NCBI RefSeq assembly: GCF_034347385.1
Contig: NZ_CP133777.1
Coordinates: forward strand, 248,001-312,000
Direction: 5' to 3'
Source of the DNA: Actimicrobium sp. CCC2.4
GTDB taxonomy: Bacteria > Pseudomonadota > Gammaproteobacteria > Burkholderiales > Burkholderiaceae_D
Length of the DNA: 64,000 nucleotides
Part shown: one piece after another, positions 9,089 through 17,788 of the stretch
Layout: every line of letters starts with the position of its first letter
How positions within the stretch are numbered: position 1 is the first letter of the stretch
The notes under the pieces: model-generated
What the model was told of the DNA's origin: nothing
What the model saw: only the letters and a program-made list of their open reading frames with translations
Database searches by the model: none
Program-made: the position numbers and the translations under genes

Positions 9089-9812
9089 GAAGAATCACTT
9101 TCGGATGGGCGATCAGCAGTGCCAGCGGGCCTGCATCGTTGAGGGTATCGGGGAGGTGGTCAGGGGTGCCCTGGACCAGCGCAACAAGACGTTCGAGTGT
9201 GGCCAGCTTGTCGGCACCGCTGGACCAGACATAACAATGGTGCTGGCCGATCAGCGCCTGCAGCGACAGGCCGACGCGGGCATGGGCAGCGGCTTGCGGT
9301 TGCAGCGCCACATAGCGCGCGCTGGTCTGACGTGCGTCATTCCATTGCGGCGCATCCGCAAACAGCGAAGCGGTATGGCCATCGTTGCCGAGGCCGAGAA
9401 TGACGACGGCGGCCTGCGCCAGCACGGGGTTGGCGTTGGCCGTGATGGCCGATTGCTGCGCGACCGGCCATTCAGCGGTGGCCGCAGCGGCCAGCGTGTC
9501 GTCGACCAGCGGCACCCAGCGTGCGGCGGCGGCGGCGTTCACCAGCAGATGGCGCGCCACCAGCGCCGAGTTCGAATCGGCATCGGTCAGCGGCACGCAG
9601 CGTTCATCGACCAGCGATACATCGATCTGCGCCCACGGCCATGGTTGCGCGGCCAGAAGCCCAAATAGCGGCAGCGGACTGCGCCCGCCGGACACTAGCA
9701 ACAGCGCGCGCGGCGAGTTCACCAGCGCGTGCTCCAGATCAGCGCGAACGGCTTCGGTGAGCGCTTGCGCGGCAGCGGCGGCTTCGTCAAATAAGTGAAA
9801 TTGAATGGTCAT
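9066..9812 (-). CDS. pgl: 6-phosphogluconolactonase
   Basis: Hydrolyses 6-phosphogluconolactone to 6-phosphogluconate, the second step of the oxidative pentose phosphate and Entner-Doudoroff routes. 248 aa, typical length. Motifs are LLVSGGRSPLPLFGLLA near residue 38, VSLVDERCVPLTDADSN near 65 and ILGLGNDGHTASLFAD near 137, the last including the catalytic GHTASLFP-like segment. The ATG overlaps the zwf stop (TGATG), indicating translational coupling, and the 3' end overlaps the glk/hexR start by 23 bp. Confidence 0.93.
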   Translation of the reverse strand: MTIQFHLFDEAAAAAQALTEAVRADLEHALVNSPRALLLVSGGRSPLPLFGLLAAQPWPWAQIDVSLVDERCVPLTDADSNSALVARHLLVNAAAAARWVPLVDDTLAAAATAEWPVAQQSAITANANPVLAQAAVVILGLGNDGHTASLFADAPQWNDARQTSARYVALQPQAAAHARVGLSLQALIGQHHCYVWSSGADKLATLERLVALVQGTPDHLPDTLNDAGPLALLIAHPKVILHVFHSAC

Positions 9813-11269
9813 CAGCGTTCCTCAGGCCAGGCAAAACCGGCACGATAAAGTAAAGCGCTGGACGACGCCGGACCCCAGGTGCCGGCCGCATACGACTTCG
9901 GCGGCTGGCTGCTGTTGTCCCACGCGCTCAGCAAGGGTTCGACCCATTTCCAGGCGGCTTCCTGTTCATCGCGACGTACGAACAGCGCAAGATTGCCGCG
10001 TATCGCGTCGAGCAGCAGGCGCTCGTAGGCTTCGGCGCGCGGACGCTTCGAGGCTTTGTCCAGCGCCAGGTCCAGCACCACCGGTTCGAGGTACATGCCG
10101 TCGCCGGGCTGCTTGCCCAGGCAATGCAGCTGTATCGATTCTTCGGGTTGCAACTTGATCACCAGCCGGTTCGAGACTTCGCTGGTCAGCCCGATCGGCA
10201 GCGGCAGGATGGCGTGCGGTACCGGCCGGAAGGTAATGACGATTTCGGCCATGCGTTGCGGCAGCCGTTTGCCGGTGCGCAAAAAGAAGGGCACGCCGGC
10301 CCAGCGCCAGTTGTTGATTTCTGCCTGCAGTGCGACGAAGGTTTCGGCACACGAATCGGCTTCGATACCGGCCTCGTCGAGATAGCCGGCCACGGCATTG
10401 CCGCGGATCGCACCCGAACCATATTGACCGCGCACGGCCTTCTGTTCGACGTCGGCCGGCGAGAGCGGCTTGAGCGAGCGCAGCACACGCAGTTTTTCAT
10501 CGCGCACGGCATCGGCATCGAACGAGGTCGGCGGCTCCATCGCGACGATGCACAGCAATTGCAGCAGATGGTTTTGCACCATGTCGCGCAGCGCGCCGGT
10601 GTCATCGTAAAACCCGCCGCGTCCTTCGACACCGAGTTCTTCGGCAATCGTCAGTTGCACGTGGGCGATCGATTCGCGCCGCCAGAGCGGTTCGAACAGC
10701 GAATTGGCAAAGCGCAGCGCCATCAGGTTTTGCACCGACTCCTTGCCGAGGTAATGGTCGATCCGGTAGATCTGGTTTTCGGCGAAGACGCGGGCGACCG
10801 CATCATTGATCTTGCGCGACGACGCCAGGTCGGTGCCCAGCGGTTTTTCGAGCACCACGCGGGCTTGCGTCAGGTCGATGCCGCTGGCGGCCAGGTGGGC
10901 GCAAATCGGTTCGAACAAGGCTGGCGCGGTGGCCAGATAAAACACCCGCACACCGCTGGCTTGTTGCAGCCGCTCTGCCAATGACTGATAGGAGGCGGCA
11001 TCGAAAGCATCGATGGCCAGGTAATCAATCCGCTCCAGAAAACTTTCCCAGCCGGCATCGTCCGCCGCCAGGTGGGCACCAACGCGCTGGCGCACGCTGG
11101 CAATAAAAGCCGCCCGGTCCATCGCTTGCTGCGCCACGCACAGGATCTTGCCATCGGCGTGCAGCTTGTCACCACGGTGCGCGGACAGCAGCGCCGGCAG
11201 TATCTTGCGCATCGAGAGATCGCCGGTACCGCCAAACAGGACAAAGGTAAATGCGGGATCGTGTTGCAT
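9812..11269 (-). CDS. zwf: Glucose-6-phosphate 1-dehydrogenase
   Basis: NADP-linked oxidation of glucose 6-phosphate; 485 aa, typical. The nucleotide-binding loop FVLFGGTGDLSMRKILPAL is at residues 9-27 and the substrate motif RIDHYLGKESVQNLMALRFAN near residue 170 contains the catalytic His region. It is first gene of the minus-strand operon and is transcribed from the divergent control region that holds the HexR-like sites. Together with pgl and glk/hexR it converts intracellular glucose to 6-phosphogluconate. Confidence 0.95.
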   Translation of the reverse strand: MQHDPAFTFVLFGGTGDLSMRKILPALLSAHRGDKLHADGKILCVAQQAMDRAAFIASVRQRVGAHLAADDAGWESFLERIDYLAIDAFDAASYQSLAERLQQASGVRVFYLATAPALFEPICAHLAASGIDLTQARVVLEKPLGTDLASSRKINDAVARVFAENQIYRIDHYLGKESVQNLMALRFANSLFEPLWRRESIAHVQLTIAEELGVEGRGGFYDDTGALRDMVQNHLLQLLCIVAMEPPTSFDADAVRDEKLRVLRSLKPLSPADVEQKAVRGQYGSGAIRGNAVAGYLDEAGIEADSCAETFVALQAEINNWRWAGVPFFLRTGKRLPQRMAEIVITFRPVPHAILPLPIGLTSEVSNRLVIKLQPEESIQLHCLGKQPGDGMYLEPVVLDLALDKASKRPRAEAYERLLLDAIRGNLALFVRRDEQEAAWKWVEPLLSAWDNSSQPPKSYAAGTWGPASSSALLYRAGFAWPEER

Positions 11270-11321
11270 CGGGTCGGCTCCAGCTGGCTGTAATAAATAA
11301 AAACTTATATTGCAATCTTAA

Positions 11322-11336
11322 TGTAGCATTACTACA
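11322..11336. promoter_or_regulatory. HexR-like operator 1
   Basis: TGTAGCATTACTACA is a perfect 5-5-5 palindrome (TGTAG-N5-CTACA) and closely fits the HexR consensus TGTAAT-like/ATTACA-like known from proteobacteria. It is 53 bp upstream of the zwf start and about 180 bp upstream of the glucose-transporter operon. The regulator that would bind it is encoded by the third gene of the zwf operon. Confidence 0.65.
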
Positions 11337-11393
11337 ATTACAAGGCGCAAGCGGCTCTTTGGGGCAAAGTTTGAAATAAAATTCAGCTTCCCA

Positions 11394-11408
11394 TGTAGTT
11401 TTACTAGC
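11394..11408. promoter_or_regulatory. HexR-like operator 2 (degenerate)
   Basis: TGTAGTTTTACTAGC repeats the left arm of operator 1 exactly and keeps the inner TAGT-TTT-ACTA symmetry but loses the last two bases of the right arm. The centres are 72 bp apart (near seven helical turns), so cooperative binding of two dimers on one DNA face is possible. Confidence 0.45.
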
Positions 11409-11420
11409 TAACGACCTTGA

Positions 11421-11442
11421 TGGTAACAAACCATTGTTACCA
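11421..11442. promoter_or_regulatory. Perfect 22-bp inverted repeat in the zwf/gts divergent region
   Basis: TGGTAACAA (11421-11429) and TTGTTACCA (11434-11442) flank ACCA. It lies 76 bp upstream of the binding-protein ATG, the place for an operator of the transporter operon. The half-site GTTACC recalls GntR/LacI-type gluconate or sugar regulators, but no such regulator is encoded in the window. It is unlike the HexR sites and so suggests a second regulator. The rest of 11270-11517 is AT-rich promoter-like DNA. Confidence 0.5.
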
Positions 11443-11517
11443 CAAGGTGGCGTAATTTCAGGTTTTTCGGACAGCGGCACTCAGACCGCCTTTGCATCAC
11501 CACACAGGAGACACCGC

Positions 11518-12771
11518 ATGAAACTGAACCACCTCGTCACATCCCTTCTCGCTGCCACCGCCCTGATGTCTGCGACCACGGTCGCGCAGGCCGCCGAAGT
11601 CGAAGTACTGCATTACTGGACTTCGGGCGGTGAAGCCAAGTCGGTCGCCGAACTGAAAAAAATGATGGAAGCCAAGGGCATCAGCTGGAAGGATTTTGCG
11701 GTGGCCGGCGGCGGCGGTGAAAACGCCACGACCGCACTGAAAGCCCGCGTCATCGCCGGCAGTGCGCCGACCGCGGCACAGATCAAGGGACCGTCGATCC
11801 AGGAGTGGGGCCGCGAAAACGTGCTGGCCAATATCGATGCGGTAGCCGTCACCGAAAAATGGGATGCCCTGCTGCCGAAAGTGGTCTCCGACGTGATGAA
11901 GTACAAGGGACATTATGTTGCTGCACCTATCAATGTGCATCGGGTCAACTGGCTCTGGATCAACCCTGAAGTCCTGAAAAAAGCCGGTGCCACGACGCCG
12001 GCCAACTTCGATGAATTCTTTGTCGCCGCCGACAAGATCAAGGCCGCCGGCATGATCGCCGTAGCGCATGGCGGCCAGCCCTGGCAGGATGCCACCGTGT
12101 TCGAATCCGTCGCCCTTGGTGTCGGCGGTGCCGAGTTCTACAAGAAGGCGCTGGTAAACATGGATCAGGCGGCACTGACCGGCCCGACCATGATCAAGAC
12201 CTTCGATACGCTCGGCAAGATCAAGACCTACATCGACAAGAATTCCCCGGGCCGCGACTGGAATCTGGCCACCGCGATGATCATCAACGGCCAGGCCGGC
12301 ATGCAATTCATGGGTGACTGGGCCAAAGGCGAATTCACGGCGGCAGGCAAGGTCGCCGGCAAGGATTACCTGTGCGTCGCTGCACCCGGTACCGCGAAAG
12401 CCTTCACCTTCAATATCGATTCGCTGGCGATGTTCCAGGTTAAGGACCCGGCCACCCAGAAAGCCCAGCTGGTGCTGGCCAGCACCATCATGAGCCCCGA
12501 GTTCCAGGAAGTCTTCAACCTGAACAAGGGTTCGATCCCGGCCCGTGCCGGTGTCCCGCCTGCCAAGTTCGATGCCTGTGCGCTCAAATCGATGGCTGAT
12601 CTGGACATCGCCAACAAAGCCGGCGGACTGGTGCCGAGCATGGCGCATGGCATGGCGGTGAACGCCGCCACGCAAGGTGCGATCACCGACGTGATTGCCC
12701 GCTTCATGAATTCGACGATGAGTTCGCAAGACGCCGTGGCTGCACTGGCCAGAGCCGCAAAAACCAAGTAA
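11518..12771 (+). CDS. gtsA: Glucose/mannose-type ABC transporter substrate-binding protein
   Basis: 417-aa periplasmic sugar-binding protein. The signal peptide ends [22 protein letters not shown], a start typical of the Pseudomonas GtsA glucose-binding family, followed by [19 protein letters not shown] and [17 protein letters not shown]. The start is ATG 11518, preceded by AGGAGA; an upstream in-frame GTG/TTG extension to 11434 would run through the control region and precede the signal peptide. It is first of a four-gene importer operon opposite zwf, which supports glucose as the substrate. Confidence 0.88.
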   Translation: MKLNHLVTSLLAATALMSATTVAQAAEVEVLHYWTSGGEAKSVAELKKMMEAKGISWKDFAVAGGGGENATTALKARVIAGSAPTAAQIKGPSIQEWGRENVLANIDAVAVTEKWDALLPKVVSDVMKYKGHYVAAPINVHRVNWLWINPEVLKKAGATTPANFDEFFVAADKIKAAGMIAVAHGGQPWQDATVFESVALGVGGAEFYKKALVNMDQAALTGPTMIKTFDTLGKIKTYIDKNSPGRDWNLATAMIINGQAGMQFMGDWAKGEFTAAGKVAGKDYLCVAAPGTAKAFTFNIDSLAMFQVKDPATQKAQLVLASTIMSPEFQEVFNLNKGSIPARAGVPPAKFDACALKSMADLDIANKAGGLVPSMAHGMAVNAATQGAITDVIARFMNSTMSSQDAVAALARAAKTK

Positions 12772-12780
12772 GCCCCGCTG

Positions 12781-12803
12781 CGGGCACGAGAACCTCGTGC
12801 CCG
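12781..12803 (+). repeat. Intergenic stem-loop between gtsA and gtsB
   Basis: CGGGCACGAG (12781-12790) pairs perfectly with CTCGTGCCCG (12794-12803) around a 3-nt loop. There is no T tract. As after malE, a strong hairpin directly follows the binding-protein stop codon (9 bp after TAA), probably blocking 3' exonucleases and raising the ratio of binding protein to permease. Confidence 0.65.
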
Positions 12804-12861
12804 CGCTGACATCGATGATTTCCCCCATTCCTTATCCGTGACAACTTTGCAGGAGCCCTTC

Positions 12862-13797
12862 ATGACGACCCTCGCCGCGCCCCGGCCAGCGCCCCCCAAG
12901 CCCCATGGCAGCAGCCGCATCGCGGCCATTGCCGACGCGTGGTTGCCGCGACTCGTGCTGGGCCCGACCGTGCTGGCATCGCTGGTCTTCGTGTACGGCT
13001 TCATTTTTCTGACCGGCTATCTGTCGCTGACTGAATCGCGCCTGATGCCGAACTTCGAGTACGCCGGTTTCGGCCAGTACGCGGCGCTGTTCGAGATCGA
13101 TCGCTGGTGGGTATCGGCCGCCAACCTCGGCATTTTCGGTGGCCTGTTCATTGTGTTCTGCCTGGCCATCGGTCTCGGCATGGCAGTCTTGCTGGACCAG
13201 AAAATCCGTGCCGAAGGCGCCCTGCGCGCGATCTACATGTACCCGATGGCGCTGTCGTTCGTCGTCACCGGCACCGCCTGGAAATGGATACTGAACCCCG
13301 GCCTGGGCCTCGAAAAAATGGTTCGCGACTGGGGCTTCACCAACTTTACGTTCGACTGGCTGGTCAACTCCGAGATGGCGATTTATACGATCGTCATTGC
13401 CGGCGTCTGGCAGTCCTCGGGTTTCGTGATGGCGCTGTTTCTGGCCGGCCTGCGCGGCGTTGACGACAGCATCATCAAGGCCGCGATGGTCGATGGCGCG
13501 AGCTTGCCGACGATCTATCTGCGCATCGTGATCCCTGCCTTGCGGCCGGTGTTTTTCAGCGTGTTGTTGGTGCTCGCACACATCGCCATCAAGAGCTTCG
13601 ACCTGGTCATGGCGCTGACTTCCGGCGGCCCCGGCAACGCGTCGGATGTGCCGGCGATCTTCATGTACCAGTTTTCGTTTACGCGCGGCCAGCTGGGTCT
13701 TGGTGCGGCTTCCGCGATGATGATGCTGGCCACCGTGCTGGCGGTGCTGGTGCCGCTGATGTACATGGAAACCAAAGGAGCGCGCCATGCACGCTGA
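12862..13797 (+). CDS. gtsB: Glucose ABC transporter permease, GtsB type
   Basis: 311-aa inner-membrane permease with about six membrane segments. The EAA loop is IIKAAMVDGASLPTIYLRIVIPALRP near residue 205. The start ATG 12862 follows AGGAG at 12850-12854; an in-frame GTG at 12838 lies before that site and is unlikely. It overlaps gtsC by 11 bp. With gtsC it forms the transmembrane channel of the importer. Confidence 0.88.
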   Translation: MTTLAAPRPAPPKPHGSSRIAAIADAWLPRLVLGPTVLASLVFVYGFIFLTGYLSLTESRLMPNFEYAGFGQYAALFEIDRWWVSAANLGIFGGLFIVFCLAIGLGMAVLLDQKIRAEGALRAIYMYPMALSFVVTGTAWKWILNPGLGLEKMVRDWGFTNFTFDWLVNSEMAIYTIVIAGVWQSSGFVMALFLAGLRGVDDSIIKAAMVDGASLPTIYLRIVIPALRPVFFSVLLVLAHIAIKSFDLVMALTSGGPGNASDVPAIFMYQFSFTRGQLGLGAASAMMMLATVLAVLVPLMYMETKGARHAR

Positions 13798-14656
13798 ACA
13801 AAAAGGCTTCCCCGGCATCGGCCGCATCGTGATCTATCTCCTGCTCGCTCTGGTGGCGCTGTATTACCTGATTCCGCTGTATGTGATGCTGACCACGTCG
13901 GTCAAGACGCTAGCCGAAATCCGCAGCGGCAATTTGCTTGATCTGCCGATGTCACCATCCGGCGCGGCCTGGGCCAAGGCCTGGAGTGGTGCGTGCACCG
14001 GCGTGCGCTGCGACGGACTGCAGCCGTTTTTCTGGAATTCGGTCCTGATGGCAGTACCCGCCGTGCTGCTGTCGACACTGATCGGCTCGCTCAATGGCTA
14101 TGTGCTGGCGCACTGGCGTTTCCGTTATTCAGAGATCGTGTTCACGGCGCTGATGGTCGGTTGCTTCATTCCGTTCCAGGTCGTGATCCTGCCGATGGCG
14201 CGCCTGCTCGGGATGTTCGGTTTATCGAACACGACGACGGGACTGGTGATGGTCCATATCATTTATGGCGTGGCCTTCACGACGCTGTTCTTCCGCAATT
14301 ATTACGTGTCGGTGCCGGAAGAACTGGTCAAGGCGGCGCGGATTGATGGCGCGGGGTTTTTCATGATTTACCGCCGCATCATTTTCCCGCTGTCGCTGCC
14401 GATTTTCATGGTCTGCTTCATCTGGCAATTCACGCAGATCTGGAATGACTTCCTGTTCGGCGTGGTGTTCGGCGGCTCGGATGCGCAACCGGTCACGGTG
14501 GCACTGAACAACCTGGTCAACACCACGACCGGCGTCAGGGAATACAACGTCAACATGGCCGCGGCAATCATTGCTGCGCTGCCGACCCTGGTGATCTACC
14601 TGATCGCCGGTAAATATTTCGTGCGCGGCCTGACGGCCGGCGCAGTCAAAGGTTAA
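13787..14656 (+). CDS. gtsC: Glucose ABC transporter permease, GtsC type
   Basis: 289-aa permease with six hydrophobic segments. The EAA motif is EELVKAARIDGAGFFMIYRRIIFPLSLPI near residue 187, and it ends RGLTAGAVKG like MalG-type subunits. AAAGGAG at 13774-13780 is its ribosome binding site and lies inside the end of gtsB. Eight bases separate it from the ATPase gene. Confidence 0.88.
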   Translation: MHAEQKGFPGIGRIVIYLLLALVALYYLIPLYVMLTTSVKTLAEIRSGNLLDLPMSPSGAAWAKAWSGACTGVRCDGLQPFFWNSVLMAVPAVLLSTLIGSLNGYVLAHWRFRYSEIVFTALMVGCFIPFQVVILPMARLLGMFGLSNTTTGLVMVHIIYGVAFTTLFFRNYYVSVPEELVKAARIDGAGFFMIYRRIIFPLSLPIFMVCFIWQFTQIWNDFLFGVVFGGSDAQPVTVALNNLVNTTTGVREYNVNMAAAIIAALPTLVIYLIAGKYFVRGLTAGAVKG

Positions 14657-14664
14657 GGAACAAG

Positions 14665-15801
14665 ATGGCTAGCTTATCGATCCGCAATGTGCGCAAGGTG
14701 TACCCGAACGGCGCTGAAGTGTTGAAGGGCATCAACCTCGATATCGAGGATGGCCAGTTCGTCATCCTGGTCGGCGGTTCCGGCTGCGGCAAGTCGACGC
14801 TGCTCAACATGATCGCCGGCCTTGAGACCGTCTCCGAAGGCGAGATCCTGATCGCCGACAAGGTGGTCAACGACGTCCCGCCGAAGTCGCGCGATATCGC
14901 GATGGTGTTCCAGTCGTATGCGCTGTATCCGACCATGACGGTGCGCGAGAATATCTCGTTCGGCCTGGGCATCCGCAAGGTGCCGAAAGACGAGCAGAAG
15001 AAGATCGTCGAGCGCGTCGCCGAAACCCTGCAGATGACGCATTTGCTAGACCGCAAACCGGCCCTGCTGTCGGGTGGACAACGCCAGCGCGTGGCGATGG
15101 GCCGGGCGATTGCGCGCGACCCGGCGCTGTTTTTGTTTGATGAGCCGCTATCGAATCTCGATGCCAAATTGCGCGTCGAGATGCGTGCCGAAATCAAGCT
15201 GATGCACCAGCGCCTGGGCACCACCATCGTCTACGTCACGCATGACCAGATCGAGGCAATGACCCTGGGCGACCGTATCGCCGTGATGAAAGATGGCGTG
15301 GTGCAGCAGTACGGCAGCCCGCAAGAAATTTACGACCAGCCGCAAAACCTGTTCGTGGCCGGCTTCATCGGTTCGCCATCGATGAACTTCCTGCGCGGCA
15401 AACTGGCGGCACAAGGTGCCGGTGCGGTATTCGAACTCGAGCATGGCGGCACCATCACCGCGTTGCCCTTGCCGGATAGTTTGCTGCAATCGCCGGGGCT
15501 GATGACACGCATCGGCCACGAAGTCATTCTCGGCATCCGTCCGGAACACGTCACCGATGCCGAGAGTGCCCGCAACAACGTCGCCAGCGATGCGTACTGT
15601 CCGACCGAAGTCAGCTGCACGGTAGAGATGGTCGAACCGACCGGGCCGGACACGATGGTGTTCGTCTGGTTCAACCAGACCCGCGCCACCTGCCGCACCC
15701 ATCCGCGCGCCGGAGCGATGCCGCGCGGGGTGATTACGCTGGCGTTTGATTTGTCGAAGGCGGTGTTGTTTGATCCGGTGAGTGAGGAGCGGATTGCTTG
15801 A
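14665..15801 (+). CDS. gtsD: Sugar ABC transporter ATP-binding protein (UgpC/MsmX/GtsD type)
   Basis: 378-aa ATPase that energises the GtsABC importer. Walker A is GGSGCGKST, near residue 37; the Q-loop is MVFQSYALYPTMTVREN; the signature is LSGGQRQRVAMGRAIARDP; Walker B is LFLFDEPLSNLDAKLR; the switch histidine lies in VTHDQIEAMTLGDR. The C-terminal 140 residues form the TOBE regulatory domain (GIRPEHV). The start ATG 14665 has AAGGA at 14655-14659. Confidence 0.92.
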   Translation: MASLSIRNVRKVYPNGAEVLKGINLDIEDGQFVILVGGSGCGKSTLLNMIAGLETVSEGEILIADKVVNDVPPKSRDIAMVFQSYALYPTMTVRENISFGLGIRKVPKDEQKKIVERVAETLQMTHLLDRKPALLSGGQRQRVAMGRAIARDPALFLFDEPLSNLDAKLRVEMRAEIKLMHQRLGTTIVYVTHDQIEAMTLGDRIAVMKDGVVQQYGSPQEIYDQPQNLFVAGFIGSPSMNFLRGKLAAQGAGAVFELEHGGTITALPLPDSLLQSPGLMTRIGHEVILGIRPEHVTDAESARNNVASDAYCPTEVSCTVEMVEPTGPDTMVFVWFNQTRATCRTHPRAGAMPRGVITLAFDLSKAVLFDPVSEERIA

Positions 15802-15894
15802 GGGGGGCGTGCTAGGGTGACGCTTGCCGGAATGGTCCGGCGTCACTGCAATGCATGCCTGTATCGGATGCGATGTATCGAAAGTCCCCGTCCC

Positions 15895-17076
15895 ATGCGC
15901 CTGCCGACTCTGTTTTCTGTTTGTGTGATGTTACTAGCCAGCGGTGGCAATGCCGCCGCCGATGCACCACCCGCGGTACTGAAATCGCACATCGACCGCG
16001 CAATCACGCCATTGATGCAGCAGTACGGCATTCCGGGCATGGCGGTTGCCGTGACCATCAACCACCGGCACTACTTTTTTAATTACGGCATCGCCTCGCG
16101 GCAGACCCGGCAGCCGGTCACCGGCGACACGCTGTTCGAGATCGGCTCGATCAGCAAGACGCTGACCGCGACGCTGGCTGCGTATGCCGAAGATCAGGGC
16201 CATCTTGCCTTGTCCGATAGCGCCAGCAAGTATTACCCGTCATTGCGCAGGAGCGCCTTCGACAAGATCCGCCTGCTCGACCTTGGCACCCACACCTCCG
16301 GCGGACTGCCGCTGCAAGTGCCTGACGGGATCGCCACGACGGATCAGCTGATGACGTACTTCAGGAACTGGCAACCGGACCATGCTGCCGGAACGCATCG
16401 GACGTACTCGAATCCCGGCATCGGCCTGCTCGGCATGATTGCTGCCAAGAGCATGAATATGTCGTTCGCTAACGCGCTACAAAAGCGGCTGTTTCCGCTG
16501 CTGGGTATGACGCACAGTTACCTCGACGTACCCGCTGCACACCTGCCCGATTACGCGCAGGGCTATACGAAACAGGACGCACCGATCCGGGTCTCACCCG
16601 GCGTGCTGGATGCAGAAGCCTATGGCGTGAAATCGACCAGCGCCGACATGCTGCGGTTTCTCGACGCTAACCTGCAGACTGGCGTGACGGACACGGCCTT
16701 GCAGCGCGCGCTGGCCCGTACCCACACTGGCTATTTCAAGGCCGGTGACCTCACGCAGGATCTGATCTGGGAACAGTATGCGTATCCGGTTGAGCTGGAG
16801 ACGCTGCTGTCGGGGAATACCAATGCCATGGCTTACGAATCAGTGAGCGCTACTCCCATCGATCCGCCGCTGCCACCTCAGGCGGCAAGCTGGATCAACA
16901 AGACCGGATCGACGAACGGGTTTGCCGCTTATGTCGCCTTTGTCTCGGCTGCAAACATCGGGATTGTGATGCTGGCAAATAAGAATTATCCGGTGGCGGC
17001 GCGGGTAGAGGTGGGTTATCGGGTGATGGAGGGATTGGCGGGATTGGGGTTGGCGGAGACACGATTTACGGAGTGA
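15895..17076 (+). CDS. Class C beta-lactamase (AmpC-like) / serine hydrolase
   Basis: 393-aa periplasmic serine hydrolase. After a signal peptide (MRLPTLFSVCVMLLASGGNAAA), the three active-site elements of class C enzymes are present: SISK in EIGSISKTLTATLA, Y-S-N in HRTYSNPGIGLLG, and KTG in NKTGSTNGFAAYVAF. Length is near AmpC (377 aa). The frame is open from 15817, but ATG 15895 begins the signal peptide. No divergent ampR regulator is present, so expression is probably not inducible in the AmpR way. Hydrolysis of beta-lactams is likely by family; a peptidase or esterase role cannot be excluded. Confidence 0.85.
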   Translation: MRLPTLFSVCVMLLASGGNAAADAPPAVLKSHIDRAITPLMQQYGIPGMAVAVTINHRHYFFNYGIASRQTRQPVTGDTLFEIGSISKTLTATLAAYAEDQGHLALSDSASKYYPSLRRSAFDKIRLLDLGTHTSGGLPLQVPDGIATTDQLMTYFRNWQPDHAAGTHRTYSNPGIGLLGMIAAKSMNMSFANALQKRLFPLLGMTHSYLDVPAAHLPDYAQGYTKQDAPIRVSPGVLDAEAYGVKSTSADMLRFLDANLQTGVTDTALQRALARTHTGYFKAGDLTQDLIWEQYAYPVELETLLSGNTNAMAYESVSATPIDPPLPPQAASWINKTGSTNGFAAYVAFVSAANIGIVMLANKNYPVAARVEVGYRVMEGLAGLGLAETRFTE

Positions 17077-17124
17077 TTCTCGAAGAGTCTGTCTGTAATG
17101 GTTGTTGTCGAGGGTATTCGTACA

Positions 17125-17451
17125 TCAGTAAGAGAAGGTCTGAACGATCTCTTGGCAGGCTTGGAATATGTCACCCTTAGCTTGCTCCAAATAACCTTGC
17201 ATCTCAACATCTATGCGCCGCAAGTATTCCGGAGTGTAATTCAATCGCACTCGACCAACCGGATAAGTATCCGTCTCTGATTCGATTCCACGAATCGCCA
17301 AGAACACCTCATTTTCCGGATCTCCTACCGAAAACCGGAGCTTACATATACGGCGAATACCTTTGATCAAATTCATATCGCCAACCAACATGGCGTTGGC
17401 TACATTTACCAACTCATGCCGCGGCAAATGTAAATGCTCAATTTGAAACAC
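17125..17451 (-). CDS. DUF2489-like orphan immunity protein
   Basis: 108-aa soluble protein starting at GTG 17451 with GGGAGG 9 bases upstream. Its order of motifs (NVANAMLVGDMNLIKGIRRICKL, NEVFLAIRGIESETDTYPVG, then a helix ending AKGDIFQACQEIV) fits the DUF2489-type immunity proteins found behind polymorphic toxins. It is the last gene of the AT-rich island that follows the Rhs gene and no matching toxin lies next to it, so it is probably an orphan antidote kept against neighbours' toxins. Family assignment is from memory of the pattern. Confidence 0.65.
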   Translation of the reverse strand: MFQIEHLHLPRHELVNVANAMLVGDMNLIKGIRRICKLRFSVGDPENEVFLAIRGIESETDTYPVGRVRLNYTPEYLRRIDVEMQGYLEQAKGDIFQACQEIVQTFSY

Positions 17452-17475
17452 GTTTAATCGCCTCCCAGGGGAAAT

Positions 17476-17502
17476 GGTGCAATGCCCTTCGGTTATTGCA
17501 CC
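17476..17502. repeat. Inverted repeat between two immunity-island genes
   Basis: GGTGCAAT (17476-17483) and ATTGCACC (17495-17502) flank an 11-nt loop that contains CTTCGG, a stable tetraloop-like sequence. It has no T tract on either strand. It lies between the 83-aa gene and the DUF2489 gene and may be an attenuator or a recombination scar. Confidence 0.4.
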
Positions 17503-17534
17503 CTACGACCTAGGCAGTCGATGTAGGTCTTGGT

Positions 17535-17786
17535 TTAAAACTGAATTCGGCAATCTGTGATCTCGCGTTGACGAGAGAATCGTTCGTACACCTCGCGAAC
17601 TTTTTCTGTCGTACTTGCCTGACCGAAAAAAAATGAAATTTCTTGGGCTTGTAACGCTACTTTAAACGGAACGAAGCACTGCTCAGTCAGGAAGTCTTCG
17701 AACTCGTCTGCGGCTTCCAAATCAGAGCATTTGAGAACCGTACCGAACTCTGTCGTTTCTGTGATCTCAACATCAATCTTTTTCAT
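17535..17786 (-). CDS. Small hypothetical protein of the immunity island
   Basis: 83-aa acidic, soluble protein starting MKKIDVEITETTEFG. The ATG lies 2 bp after the stop of the broken DUF2247 gene, so the pair was probably translationally coupled; an alternative ATG at 17807 would overlap that gene. A central EADEFEDF-like helix and a segment with FFF are visible, but I do not recognise the family. Position suggests an accessory or additional immunity protein. AT-rich compared with the chromosome. Confidence 0.55.
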   Translation of the reverse strand: MKKIDVEITETTEFGTVLKCSDLEAADEFEDFLTEQCFVPFKVALQAQEISFFFGQASTTEKVREVYERFSRQREITDCRIQF

Positions 17787-17788
17787 TA

